From NCBI GenBank assembly GCA_012295275.1, contig CM022674.1, positions 14,948,843 to 14,993,842 on the forward strand: 45,000 bases of DNA. Reading direction: 5' to 3'. Origin of the DNA: Chrysomallon squamiferum. Taxonomy: Eukaryota; Mollusca; Gastropoda; Neomphalida; Peltospiridae. How positions within the stretch are numbered: position 1 is the first letter of the stretch; the number at the start of each line of letters is the position of its first letter. The notes below the pieces were generated by a model that was not told where the DNA came from, did no database searches, and saw only the letters and a list, made by a program, of their open reading frames with translations. Below are positions 19,545 to 43,817 of this stretch, piece by piece. The position numbers and the translations under genes are program-made.

Positions 19545-20108
19545 CAATACACACACACGCACACACTTACATATACATACACACATATACATGCATGCAT
19601 TTGTTTATATCTGTACGGTTTCATTTTTATGCTATTTTTCTTTAAAATTATTTATCACAATTTCATGTACAAAGATACAGATAGATGAACGTAATACATA
19701 TGAGTAGAGCAGTTTGTCTGTTGAACATGAAAATTAAATAAAAAATAAGTGACTGGTTAGAAATGGATTGTTTATGCTCGTGCGTGCATGTGTGCGTGCG
19801 TAAAAAACAAAATACTTAAGAACATGTATCTTTACTACAATTTTATTTTATTTATTACAAATAAAGAAACAGCAGATAGCAAATAAATATTAAAATCATC
19901 TTATCAAACTGCGTTGTTTGATTTAAAAAAGTGCACAGAATGTCAAACTTTTGTTTGCAAACAATGAAAAGTTTGCTGTTAATGCTTGATGATGCAAAGT
20001 CAAACACAGTAAAACATGTTTTATTCTGTTTTTCTCATTTATGGTTGTATTTGTTAAACAATGTTTGATACTTCAGTTTCTTTATATATTTTTATTTAAT
20101 TAATAATT
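19011..20108. other. Intergenic region between C and psiC2
   Basis: No gene supported. Contains TGTATG-rich degenerate sequence (19340-19470), (TA)n at about 19508-19538, CACACA tracts and AT-rich sequence. 18420-19200 is paralogous to 23040-23850. Confidence 0.55.
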
Positions 20109-22778
<2,670 letters not shown>

Positions 22779-22886
22779 CTGAAATAGAAATAAGTCAACA
22801 TAGAGTTAAATTTAATTCATTTATAACTTAAATTATTTTCTTGAATTTAATTAAATACGTGATATAGCAAATTAAATATTAAATGT

Positions 22887-22889
<3 letters not shown>

Positions 22890-22931
<42 letters not shown>

Positions 22932-23040
22932 ACACACACACTCATATATATATAGATGTATATATATATATTTGTGCGTGTTTATGAGTATATATGTATA
23001 CGTATTTGTGTGTGTGTGTGTGTGTGAGTGAGTAGACATA
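22890..23040. repeat. (TA)n and (TG)n microsatellites upstream of the C linker exon
   Basis: TA units at about 22890-22927, CACACACAC and further TA runs, then TG units at about 23008-23027. Confidence 0.88.
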
Positions 23041-23611
23041 TCTATTTTAAGAGTGTTTATAAGTAAGTGTAAATATCTCATTACTAACACTGAGATAAGC
23101 TCGTAGTTGTAAGAAAACAGAACAAAATGAAATATAAAATCATCATCATGTTGGTCTAAAGTGTTCAGTACTCTCTTGAAACTTGTTGAAAAAGTATCAT
23201 CTGAGACAAAGCATAAAAATTCTTGCGCTTCATTGTTATATATACATTTGAATTCTCACTTATTCAGTCCTAAAATATAATCCTTTAGAGAGGAACACAC
23301 TCTAATCCTGTTATGTCATCTTTCGTGTTATACCATTTAATTTAATCCTCTGACTTAATCGTTATAATTACAATATTATTCATCGTTTATATTTTTCCTT
23401 TAATCCAAAGCAGAGTTTAACTATTTTATTTTATTATTTGAATAATGGCCAACAGTTTAATCCTGTAGAAACGTAACAAACTTCTATCACTATTCGAAAA
23501 CCAAACAGAACATATTTTATAAATACTCATAAGATATTTGTAGACGTCTTTAAGACACGAAACACACTAAACGAGGAAGTTAACTGTTTCGTTTCTATCG
23601 AGTACACAAAC

Positions 23612-23686
23612 CTGTGGTATAATAATAACAGTGGCTACAGATTTAAAATAGAAACTGGTTAGGCAAGTGTGTTTGTAAAGACTCAT
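23612..23686 (-). other. Conserved 25-codon segment upstream of C (candidate 5' exon)
   Basis: Reads MSLYKHTCLTSFYFKSVATV then IIIPQ with donor-like CAG|GTTTGT. Moderately hydrophobic. Lies about 830 bp upstream of the linker exon. It ends in phase 0 and so cannot be joined directly to the linker exon as a coding signal peptide. Confidence 0.35.
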
Positions 23687-25433
23687 GTCGTATTGACACA
23701 GAAAACACTGTTAAACCTGACTACCCACAACAGACAGTTTGATATATTACATGAATACATGACTGAGTGTGAACAAGTATCTCTATACATTTTATAACAC
23801 TTTAGTTACGGATTAAATGATTTAATGCAGTTAATCGGTGCACAGATGTTCTTTTGATGTGCATGCATTTGTGCATGCGTACGGAATCATTTTTTGTATG
23901 CATCTATGTAAACTGTTCAGTCATCTTTTGAAACTTGTAGACAAAAATATCATTCATAGTGTTTGAGACAAAGTAGGAGAAATCCTGCATTTCATTGTTT
24001 AATGCTGTAATGTAGTCCTTTGAATTTCCTTGTTATTCAGTTCTAAAATGTAATTCTTTAAACTGGAATAAAGTTTAATGCTAAACTAATCCTGTATTAA
24101 ATAAATATATGAGTTACTGTGTATATGTCATTACACACTGGTCAGAGATAAAATTTATAACGTAGTAAATCTGTGTATTGCTCTCTATTTCTGTTTGATC
24201 ATACAAATCTCAAACGCCGATGACAAGATTCGAACACGTGAAATCTGATCTCACGCACCCGTATGATTAATCTGGGTGGTCAAATATTTATTTGAGAATT
24301 ATTAATAGTATTATTATTATTATTATTATTAATATTATTATTGTTGTTGTTGTTGTTGTTGTTAGGATTTTTATTATTATTATTATTATTATTATATGTA
24401 CGGTATGTGTATTTCTGATTGAAGATATAAAAAGTAAATAAATAATTAGATAATGAATGCACATACGTACATACATAGATATGTATGTATGTATAGAAAC
24501 ATACACAGAACAGTAAATGGATACATACATACATAATACATAAACACATATTTACATATACGTACACATACTTACATACATGCATGTGTATATAGATGTA
24601 CATACATCCATAAATACATACATAATACATATACGTATATATCTATACATACATATATACAAAAATTTGTATACACACATACATACATGCTCCTGTATAC
24701 GCACATACATGTATATATATGGAACCATACGCACACACAGATACCGACACGCACACAAAGGCAGACACTCATATTTACTTAGTTACTTGCCTTCGTGAAT
24801 CAGACATACAGAAACTTTAAATGTTGTTAAGCAAACATAATAAACACACGCAAGATATGTGTCCCTTTAGTCATCTCCATTATGTGGGCGATTAGGTCAC
24901 GCCTTCGAGTCTTTTCAGCGACATTAACAGTTGTATGATCACAACAGAAACAAACTTGAATAAACAGAAACAAAGCCAAAAAAAAAGAAAAAAACTGAAA
25001 AAAATAACAAAAGAGGGTTGCTGCATTCAACATTTTATTTCTAAAAGAGGCATAATACAATTTAGAATTTTAAACACATTTGTACACACTGACTGAACAC
25101 ATATGTTCTTTGGATAGTATAATGCACAGGGATTCGATCCCTCTTCCTGCAATATCCAATGTGCATAAGTGAAAGGCAGAATTAATGAGTTTGTAAAAGC
25201 GGGGTGTTCGATCTTTATTATTATTATTAATATTATTAGTAGTAGTAATAGTAGTAGTATTTTAAGCGAAAGATTGTTTCTCTATTTCCAGTACACGCAA
25301 AAGCACTTTATATGTATACTTGTCTTAAAGCATGACAGCCATTATTTTGTTGTTTTTATTGTTGTTGTTGTTGTTGTTTTTCTTGTCTTATAAACTTCAG
25401 TTTAAAGATGTCCCAGAACATCAACTTTTTTGT
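23687..25433. other. Intergenic region between A4 and C
   Basis: No gene supported. Holds ATT and GTT arrays (24305-24395), TACATA-rich degenerate repeats (24470-24720), and two short tRNA-B-box-like sequences (minus strand GTTCGAATCTT near 24220 and GGATCGAATCC near 25135) that may be SINE relics. 25170-25433 is A4 3' flank with ATT/TAG and GTT arrays. Confidence 0.5.
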
Positions 25434-28980
<3,547 letters not shown>

Positions 28981-29164
28981 TTTAATTCCGCCGTCTTTCT
29001 GTTTAAAATAACAAAAAATATCCTTACACATTTCTACCAGCAACCACAACGTCAGTGATGTCGTACACAAAACAACATCGTATTTTTCCTTATTAGACTA
29101 AGGAAAAGAACTAACAATTATCGCAATAGAAAATAAACTAAATTACGCTTCATGTTTTGTTAAG

Positions 29165-29250
29165 ACGGATTTAAGCTACCGGGTTACGCATGAATACACA
29201 TAAATAGTAAAAGAGCAACATGTCTCAGGTAGAATAACCCGAGTATTCAC
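29165..29250 (-). promoter_or_regulatory. Conserved upstream element of A4
   Basis: Fourth member of the conserved block upstream of type A genes. Here one arm of the inverted repeat is altered (CAGGT instead of CGGGT) and the ACCCGGGT palindrome is ACCCGAGT. Confidence 0.38.
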
Positions 29251-29284
29251 AATGTAAAAATAGAACCCGTATAGACAGGTTCTT

Positions 29285-29308
29285 TAATACTATTATTAGT
29301 AGTAGTAC

Positions 29309-29371
<63 letters not shown>

Positions 29372-29487
29372 AATTATTTTTTAATTTATTTATTTATTAT
29401 TTTTTTTGTAATGCTAAATCAGATTTCACACACTGTAAAAAGTACTTTCATTTTTGTAGTAATAATAGTAATAATAGGAGAAGTTGC

Positions 29488-29522
<35 letters not shown>

Positions 29523-29580
29523 CAGCAGCTGTAGTAGTAGTAGTAGTACTAGTAGTAGTAACATTAGTAGTAGCACTATT
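29285..29580. repeat. (ATT)n and (TAG)n microsatellites upstream of A4
   Basis: ATT units at about 29305-29370 and TAG units at about 29488-29560, in the same order as upstream of A1 and A6. Confidence 0.92.
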
Positions 29581-31637
29581 GATCCTTGATTTGGTTAGCT
29601 GACCAAGAAATAGTCATTGATATGTGTTTCAACTAATCATTTTTCACAGTATCTATTTGAAAACGTAAAACATATCTTGATATTTGATAACTAAGCTGGC
29701 ATATTACTAACAACATGTAAGTCTTTATATAGCTAATATAATATCCGAGTAACCAAAAAGCTTATCTTGTGATTATTACTGCTCTCTGATAGCCGGTCAT
29801 CATTATATTAACTCTTTTATTTCTCAACAAAAACGATTAAACAGGGACTTAGTCTAACAGATGTGACTCTTTTGTAAATCGTTGACTGATGATGTTGTGC
29901 ACGTTGCTGTCAAGATTTCTGGGAAATGACGTTTTGTGCGTCACGCTGATCGGGTTGCTGTGATGTTTGATGATGAATACGTGGATATTTTCTTTAAGGA
30001 AAGTTTGAGGCTGTGTGATGAAAGGTCTGGTTTTGTTCAAAATGAGGATTATTCTGGAGGACATTTTTACAGAAGCTGCAGAAATCGATGCCAGTTGTGA
30101 TTTCAGCATGACTCTTAGATCAACTAAACTTCAAACATAAATTTGCTAAATGGAACTCGAAGCACAGTGAACATCCTTTAACTCAACAACAGAATTAAAT
30201 AGTGCAAGCTTTCAACAGTTTCCTTAAAACCATACAAATAAGAGCTGGCCAGTTTTGGATCTGTTTCTCAAGTTTTGCTCCATTTTATCATGCTCGACAG
30301 CGTTATGCTGCATTTCTGTCATGTATTGTCAATGATACAATTAGCTCTAATAGATAAATGACAACTGACAACAGATTATAGTTTTGTATGTATCTTTAAA
30401 AACAGCATGTTTCTGCTTAACAAGAACTGGTTTATCAACTAATTCATCACGTGGTATCAACTAAGGCTCCTAATGAAGTTTGTTGTTACACCTGACCAAC
30501 TTCTGTTTCTAGTGCACAGTGCCTACAAGTGTAACTGCACCAAATCTGCCAACCTTATTCAATATGCCTAAATCCCTCAGCCTCCATTTACACTGTTCGT
30601 GACCTGCTATTCGTCCTGGATTGTGATCAACAACGAATCAACTAACCTGCGTCTCCCCGATTCTTAAACCAGTTTTCTTTCAAGGCAGTTTGTCAGCATT
30701 CTACTGTTAACAGAGGTGTATGTGTCTATATTACGTTTATATTTTAACTCTGGGATGTTCCAGATCGAATGGAAATTGCTGATGAATGGCTCAGAATAGC
30801 GCTTGTTCAAAGGTAAAGTTTGACAAATGGTTTGTTGACATGAAAAATGTCATTAGTACAATTGTTAATTTCCTCAAGTTGAGATCAACTGCTCTTCACT
30901 GAAACAAGATGTCTCTTCTTTTTATCAATGTGGAGAGTGACTTTTAGAAATGTCTTAGTCTATCACTCTTAAATGTGACATTTTGTTGTTCAATGGTCAA
31001 AATTTAGGATATAAACATATCTGTTTGTCTATTTGTATGTGTGCGTGTATGTGTGTATATGTGCATATATGTATATGTAAGCATTTATATGTATGTATGC
31101 AGAAACAGATAGAGAATGATTACTTTAAAAATAACAAAGAAAGAAAGAACAAATTAAAGAAAGATAAAACAAACAATATTTGATATCTAATAATAAATGA
31201 GCACATCTTTCACTTACAATATTTATTTTAACTATCACGTCACAGAAATGTTTTATGTTATACGATAATGTTGACATTAGCGACTGACCTCGTACATGGA
31301 CTTACGTTCACCTCAGTAATAATCATAATTAAGTCACAAACACTAGGCGTTAGTTATTGGTTTCTGTATCGGAACATGAGAAAGATATTATTCATGGTCA
31401 AACGAAACATAAAACGGCGTTTCTTTCAGAGATATAATTATAAACTAAAACAGAATCTTTCTTTGTCAACATCATAGTTATTCTTTCCTCTAGAAATAAC
31501 ACGAACATCTTCGTATGAAAAGAACGGTATAAACAGTAGAGGAATTAACATTAACATGTGAAACCACCTTTACTCGATGTTTAATTATAATGTGTGTTTA
31601 TCACTGACGTCAAAGTGGTTATACAGGTCAAAGACGT
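29581..31637. other. Intergenic region between B2 and A4
   Basis: No gene supported. Paralogous to 14756-16362. A candidate polyadenylation signal for B2 (AATAAA, minus strand) is at 31222-31227, about 410 bp past its stop codon. Confidence 0.6.
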
Positions 31638-35743
<4,106 letters not shown>

Positions 35744-35764
35744 GTCTACCTTTTCAAAGTTGAC

Positions 35765-35801
35765 GCACTGTTCACTGTCTGATATTTAGATATGTTATAA
35801 A
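35765..35801 (-). promoter_or_regulatory. Putative TATA-box core promoter of B2
   Basis: Minus strand reads GTGACTTTATAACATATC, with TTTATAA at about 35795-35801, then ATCAGACAGTGAAC and the start codon about 55 bp downstream. Sequence and spacing match B1. Confidence 0.45.
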
Positions 35802-37418
35802 GTCACAATTTCTTCCTGGTGTTTCAACATTCTGTATTACTCAATTTCTTGAAACACAAAAGACTAATCTTTTTAATCTTGGTGTACATACAATCTAGAT
35901 ACATTTACAGCTGATAGACGTTTTGTCCATTTTTTTAAGACGTATGTATACATGTATATACCTGTATATATATATATATATATATCTTTAATTGTTTTCT
36001 ATGCACTTTTGAAGTCCGTCCATAAAAGGAGCTGTGTTGAAGAAGAAAACTAACAACAACAAATTCCTAGGAAAATCCGGTTTAACTCTGTCTTTAGGAT
36101 GAAAAATAATCAGTGTTTTTTTTTCTCTGATAATCGTTTTCTCATTTTCGCCTTTTCTGTGTTGTTACGGTCCAGTTACAGGAGAGTGTTGAGAGAAATG
36201 GTGGGTCAGATAATATATTTCAAACTGTACGCGTATAAAATTATATACATACTGAAAGAGTGTGCATGAATATTAAATGAATATTCACAACACACACACA
36301 CGCACACACAAACACATATGTAAACAGAGAGAGACATACATACATACAGATATTATTACGTACGTACAGACATATAAATACGCATAAAATATCGCAAGAG
36401 AAAAGGAGGAAGAAGAAAAAGATCATACAGTGTTGAAGGTAATAGTTCGTCCCACTTTCTATGACTGACATATTAATATATTATTACACACAATCAGCTT
36501 TACACTGGCCACACAAATATACGAAGCCACAACACAAAGAAATCACCAGCCAAACATTGTAAATGTTGTAGTTGAGAATATTCAGAAAGAACTTCCTAGT
36601 TGAAGTAAACTGCTTGCTCATAAAGCGTAAATAAAAACTGAGGTGTGAGATCTTTGAAAAGATGAGATTTGCAGGCTTAAGAAAATAATAATATAGTACA
36701 AGAAGTAGTAGTAGTAATAGTAGTAGAAGTAGTAGTTCTGCTGGTACAAGTGCTTGTATTAATACTATTACTAAAACTACTACTATATACTAATGGTAAT
36801 GGCGATGATGAATATGATGATGATGACGACGATAATGATGATAATGATAGAAAAGAAAAGTGAATATATTTGGTGTTCCATGTTTGTGTCTTTCTGTTTG
36901 TATAAACCTACATTTCAGCGTGTTATTGTTAACAATACTCTGTAAGCATGTATATTTGTGTAGTGTTAATATTTTTCTATTAGGTTTTCTCGGTCAAATT
37001 TAAGTTCATTTTGACATGCTCAGATGTCAACTTGCCCAGAACGAAAACGGATCTGCAATAAAAAAGTGAATAAGATACCTTTTTATTTGAAACTTTGGGC
37101 AAAACACAAAATAACTGAAATTATCAGTATCTGTGTTGGCAGAGGGCAAATAAAAAAAAGAATAAAAAAGAAAAACGCAAGAGAGATAGATCTTAGGATA
37201 GGACGATGTTCTTTGTAATACATATGTAACTGATATCTGTCTGAACATTTCGACTTTATCCTGTAAATCTATGAGAGACGGATCCACTGAGGTTGTGTTA
37301 TATTGGACCGTTCAAAATAAACAGGATAAATCTCATATCTAAAGACACTACTAACCAGTACTTTTTTCTTTTGTTTCATTTGTTTTTATTCGAAATAATA
37401 ATAATAATAATAATAATA

Positions 37419-37460
<42 letters not shown>

Positions 37461-37925
37461 GTAATAATAATAATAATAATAATAAATACATAAATACATA
37501 AATAACTAAAATAAGTCACTTCTCAACTCACCGCTCTCGTCCGTAGCAGATTGACTCTTATTGATTCTGTAGTCGCCATACATCTGTGAGTTAACACACA
37601 GAGATTAATATTCTTCCAAAGCCGATTAATTTTTTCGTACCTACACTACCTCATTTTATTATTGGTTGTAAAACAAGAGATAAGAAGTACCTTGGTTATT
37701 CTTTTTCTTTCTATTTCGTTGCGCTGTTAAGACAGTGACGTCACTCTAGCGACGTCATAACAATTGTTTTATATTTGAAGTGTCAACCAACGATAGGTAG
37801 CTCTAGGAGTAATTTAGAATAAATCACTTCTTCATATATATGTATATATACATAAGGAAAACCCTCTATCAGTACAAATACTATTCAGTAAGTATCTTTT
37901 GTACAATAATAATAATAACAATCAT

Positions 37926-37958
<33 letters not shown>

Positions 37959-38505
37959 CATTGATGTTTTTGTTGTTTATGTATCTATATGTGTAAGTAT
38001 ATATGTGAGTGTAGTTATATTTACAGAAATAATACTTTTAAAGTAAAACGGAAAGAAATAACAACATAAACAAAGATAAAATAAACATAATTTAATATCT
38101 AAAACGGTGATGTCACAGAAATGTTGTATGTTATACGTTACTGGTGACATTAGCGACTGATCTCGTACGCAGAATTACGTTCACCTTGGTAATAATCATA
38201 ATTACGTCATAATCACTGGATGTAAGTTAGCGGTTTCTGTCTCAGAACATGAGAAACATATTAATCATAGTCAAACGAAACATAAAACTGAGATATAAAT
38301 ACCAGTTAAAACAGAACCTATCTTTTTCAGCATCATAATTATTCTTTACACTAGAACTAACAGGAAAATCTTCGAAGGAAATGTACAGTATAAACAAAGT
38401 AGAGGAAATATCATTAACATCTAATAATAACATAGTGAAAACATCTTTAATCGATGTTTAATTATAATGTGTGTTTATAACTGACATCAAAGGCTTCTAC
38501 GTAGT
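35802..38505. other. Intergenic region between A6 and B2
   Basis: No gene supported. Colinear with 8201-10892. Contains (ATA)n at 37397-37484 and (TAG)n at 37926-37960. Compared with the A1 3' flank, about 50 bp with the candidate AATAAA signal is missing near 38105, which may impair 3'-end formation of A6. Confidence 0.6.
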
Positions 38506-38839
38506 TCAACTGATGTGTAAGTAAACGTGGCTGTCGTCGACTCTTGAAGATGAGTTGTAACGCGAGGTGTCGTTATGTTGCAAATGTTCGTAGTTGCTGT
38601 CTTCGTTGTCGTGAGGCTGCTGTATGTGTAGATAGACGTTACCATCACTGTCGCTTTGTGGTGTGTTCACGTACTGCACAGCGTCATGTCGTAAATGTTC
38701 ATAATTGTCGTTGCTGATGTTAGAAGTGACGTTTTGTTCTGAATCAAGCTGACGTACAGTGTCTTGTTCATGTAGATCGTTGTTCACGTCATTTGATGCA
38801 CTGTGTTCTCTCTCTTTGTGTTTTGTTCTCCTTCTGCAA

Positions 38840-39012
38840 TAACAACAACAGCAGCAGCAACAACAATAATAATATCAATAATGTAGAGGAAAAACACAAG
38901 ACAAGGAGAAACGACAACGACAACAACGCAATAACGATAAAAATAAGAAAAAATAACAACAACAAGAACAATACTTGTAGGAGTAGTAGTAGTAGTAGTA
39001 GTCGTAATATAT

Positions 39013-39053
<41 letters not shown>

Positions 39054-39170
39054 GTATTGGTAATAATAACCACTATTGCTACTTTTAGTATGGCCTCTAC
39101 GTCTTTCACTACTAAAATTACTACTACTAATGCTGCTAAATTGAAAACATTGTTCTTGAAGTTATAGTGG
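38840..39170. other. A6 last intron, low-complexity AAC/TAG/ATA arrays
   Basis: Intron between transmembrane and tail exons, including (ATA)n at about 39016-39055. Open readings on both strands are low-complexity. Confidence 0.65.
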
Positions 39171-40476
39171 AAAACTGATTATAGCTAAAGTCGTGTGTTA
39201 ACTTTCAAGCTACCACATTATTTTATGGATTTAAATTTGTTACCTTGAATGGATGATAACAACGGCAGATACCACGGCAAGTGCAAATAAAGTGCCAACA
39301 CCACCAGCTACAGCAGCAACTGATAGTAATAACTGTAAAACTAATATTAGTAGTAGTAGTGGTAGTAAGAACAACACTAAGAAAAGAGCGATTGTCCTGA
39401 TATTTTAATAAATAACTTTAACTTTATTAGAAAAGACATATAAAAAATAAATTCCTCCGTTAAGTTCATTAAAACAAAAATAATTTAAACAATGTGCATA
39501 TATGTGTGTTTGTATATGTGTGTGTGTATGCATGTATGAATGTATATATATATGTGTATGTATTCATATATGTATATAACATATTTTTATAACTAAATGA
39601 GTTCATGCTTTTATTAAATCAGTATATCGATTCTACATTTCTAATAAAACAAAATAAAATTATTTAGTACCTGGAAAAGATTCTTCTTCGGAAAGTAGTT
39701 TTGTTATTTGTTGAGTTGTTATCTTTTGTGAAATATTTTTCGTTGAAACTGAGGTGATTTTGTCAAATACATGTTTTGATGTTTCCACAGCTGTTGTCCC
39801 TGAAGCTGTTGTTTCAGATATGATAGCTTTGTTTGGTGAATAACACTCGATCCTTATAATACCTGTAAAAGTACAAAAGGTAAAACTAATAAAATAATAA
39901 GACAAAAACAATAACTGAAATTGAAGTTGAGATTCGATATTTCTAGGCTGGCGACATTCAATTTTAACATTGCACTACCTTTCGCCTGCACATGCTACAT
40001 CTGTTAAACTAGTAACAACTTTCTTTTATTACTACTGTTACTATTATTGTAGAACTACTGATTATATAAATGATTCTGTTATTGCAACAACCACAGTAAC
40101 AGTTATTACTACTTTTTTCAACATTATCATTAATTATTACCTGAGTTTTCTGTGTTATAGAATGGAATACAGTAATTGATATTGAAACTTGGATTAGATG
40201 TTTCTAGACTGATATTAAATCCTGTACTGTCCACGTATCTAACATATGCTGGTCTTCTCTCACGTGCTGTTCTGCAGGTAAAATTGAACGGATTTTCATG
40301 GTTAAAAAATAATACTGAACCACAGTTTTTCTCAGGTATTATGTTCCAGTTAACGGTTATTACGTATGCTGGTGTTCTAGTAACAGAACAGATACACTTT
40401 GTTGTTGTGTTGTATAAAAAATAACAGTTCAAATAATCTGTTCACATATAAAAACATGTACCAAATCGTACACGTC

Positions 40477-40800
40477 AAAAACATGAACAAACAAGTGTTC
40501 AAAACATTACCATTACAGCCAATACCACCACCGTCACTACAACCACCACCTAATACAACTACAACCACCACCCAATCAAAACAGCTACCACCATACAACC
40601 ATTATCACGTCTATCAGAAGCAAGACTACTGCCCTATCTACCATTACTACACTACTACTACTACTACTGCTACTACTGCTACTACTACTACACTAGTGCT
40701 GCTGTGGCTGCGATTATCACCACTATCCTCTATTACCAAGAACTACAGGAACAACAACAGCTATTTCTATTACTACAACTAATCTTCTTATTACTTTAAT
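40477..40800. other. A6 intron with ACT/ACC-rich tract
   Basis: Intron between linker and the truncated ectodomain exon, rich in CCACC and ACT triplets. Matches the equivalent introns of A1 and A4. Confidence 0.6.
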
Positions 40801-41159
40801 GCTGCTACTAACAATAAAGAATAGACATCATAATTCCAATTATAATTATAGTTATAGTTCTTCTTAGGAAAATAAAAGAGTTTATAATAATGCCATTAAC
40901 TGAATTAAAACTGAATTAAATATTATTTTTATCACGTACCTGGATACTTTCCAGTATTTTGGTTTTTACAAGCCTTGTTAGCTGTAACAGAAAAAAATCC
41001 AATACGAATAATTATAATAGTCATGCCTCATATAATACGATATCATATCTTATTCTAATTCTTCGTATTTGTTCTTGCTTCAAGTCTGATTGTTTGTCTG
41101 TTTGTGTATGTGCCTGTCAGCGTAGATAAAACTAAAACGTTATTTACAACTACTGTTAT

Positions 41160-42180
<1,021 letters not shown>

Positions 42181-42352
42181 TCTTTCTGTTTAAAATAACA
42201 AAAATATATCCTTACATATTTCCACCAGCAACCACAACGTCATCGATGTCGTACACTAAACATTACTGTAGTTTTCCTTATTAGACTAAGTAATGAAAAT
42301 AACTAACACATCATTACAATAAAATAAAAAATCTAGTTTAATTTTTGTTAAG

Positions 42353-42437
42353 TCAGTTTTAACTACCGGGTTACGAATGAATACACGTAAATGGTAAAAG
42401 AGCAATACATCTCGGGTAGAATAACCCGGGTATTCAC
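42353..42437 (-). promoter_or_regulatory. Conserved upstream element of A6
   Basis: Same block as upstream of A0, A1 and A4, about 190-270 bp before the outer A6 start codon, with the full CTCGGGTAGAATAACCCGGG core. Confidence 0.4.
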
Positions 42438-42474
42438 AAACTAAAAATATATCTTGTGTAGACATGTTCTTTAT

Positions 42475-42495
42475 TACTATTATTATTAGTAGTAA

Positions 42496-42553
<58 letters not shown>

Positions 42554-42691
42554 TTGTATTATTTTATTTTATTTTATTTTTGTAATTCTATATTAGATTT
42601 CACATAGTGTAAAAAATACTTTCATTTCTGTAGTTGTTGTTGTGGTAAGTTTAACAAGGAAGACTTTCTGTTATTGGTTTAATAGAGCGTA

Positions 42692-42786
<95 letters not shown>

Positions 42787-42790
42787 CAGC
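42475..42790. repeat. (ATT)n, (TAA)n and (TAG)n microsatellites upstream of A6
   Basis: ATT units at about 42499-42554, TAA units at about 42692-42723, TAG units at about 42724-42786. Confidence 0.92.
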
Positions 42791-43084
42791 AGCAGCTGCA
42801 GCAGTAATCACCCTTGGTTTAGTTAGCTGACCAAGAAATGTTCACTGATACGTGTTTCAACTAATCTCTGTTCACAGTTTCTATTTTAAAAAGTAAAGCA
42901 TAGTTCACACCTTGGTATTTGATAACAAAGCTGGCTTATTACTAACAACATGTAAGTCTTTAAATAGGTAATATAATATCCGAATAACCAAAAAACTTAT
43001 CTTGTGATTACTACGGCATCATTATATTAACTTTATTTTCTCAACAAAAACGATTTAGCTTGGACTTCAATATATATATATACT
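42791..43084. other. A6 upstream flank
   Basis: Colinear with the sequence upstream of A1 (14755 onward) and A4 (29585 onward) until about 43065-43085, where it switches to sequence otherwise found upstream of C and psiC2. Confidence 0.6.
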
Positions 43085-43585
43085 CATAAAATATTTGTAG
43101 ACGACATTAAGGCACGAAAAAGACTGAACGAGGTCGTTAACTGTTTCGTTTCTATCGAGTACACAAACCTGTGGTGTATTAATAACAGTGGCTATTAATT
43201 TAAAATAGAAACTGGTTAGGCAAGTGTGTTTGTAAAGACTCATGTCGTATTGACACAGAAAACACTGTTAAACCTGACAACCCACAACAGATGGTATGAT
43301 ATATTACATGAGTACATGACTGAGTGTGTACAAGTATCTGTACACATGTACATTTTATAACACTTTAGTTACGGATAAAACAATTTAATGCAGTTAATCG
43401 GTGTACAGATGTTCTTTTGATGTGCATGCATTTGTGTATGCATAAGGAATAATTTGTTTATGCATCTATGTAAACTGTTCAGTCATCTTTTGAAACGTGT
43501 AGAAAAAGTATCATTCATATCGTTTGAGACAAAGCAGGAGAAATCTTGCATTTCATTCTTTTATGGTGTAGTGTAGTCCTTTGAA
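43085..43585 (-). other. Displaced fragment of C-type 5' flank between A6 and A7
   Basis: About 500 bp colinear with 23520-24035 upstream of C (and with psiC2 flank), including the 25-codon segment at 43243-43169 (MSLYKHTCLTSFYFKLIATV, then INTPQ, donor-like CAG|GTTTGT). It joins A6 flank on the left and the A7 stalk/transmembrane intron on the right at about 43585, through a short AATTCC microhomology. Confidence 0.7.
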
Positions 43586-43817
43586 TTCCTCCGTTAAGTT
43601 CAATAAAACAAAAATAATTTAAACAATGTGCATATATGTGTATTTGTATATGTGTGTGTATGTATGTATGTATGAATGTGTGTGTATATATATATGTATG
43701 TATGTATTGATCTATATATATGTAACTTATTTTTTATAACTAAATGAGTTCATGCTTTTATTTAATCAGTATAGAGAATCTACATTTCTAATAGAATAAA
43801 ATTAAATGAGTTAGTAC

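Noticed and set aside
24340-24790. Tandem TACATA-type sequence considered as a CRISPR-like or regulated array
   Set aside because: Units are short, irregular and without unique spacers; it is decayed microsatellite in a eukaryotic intergenic region.
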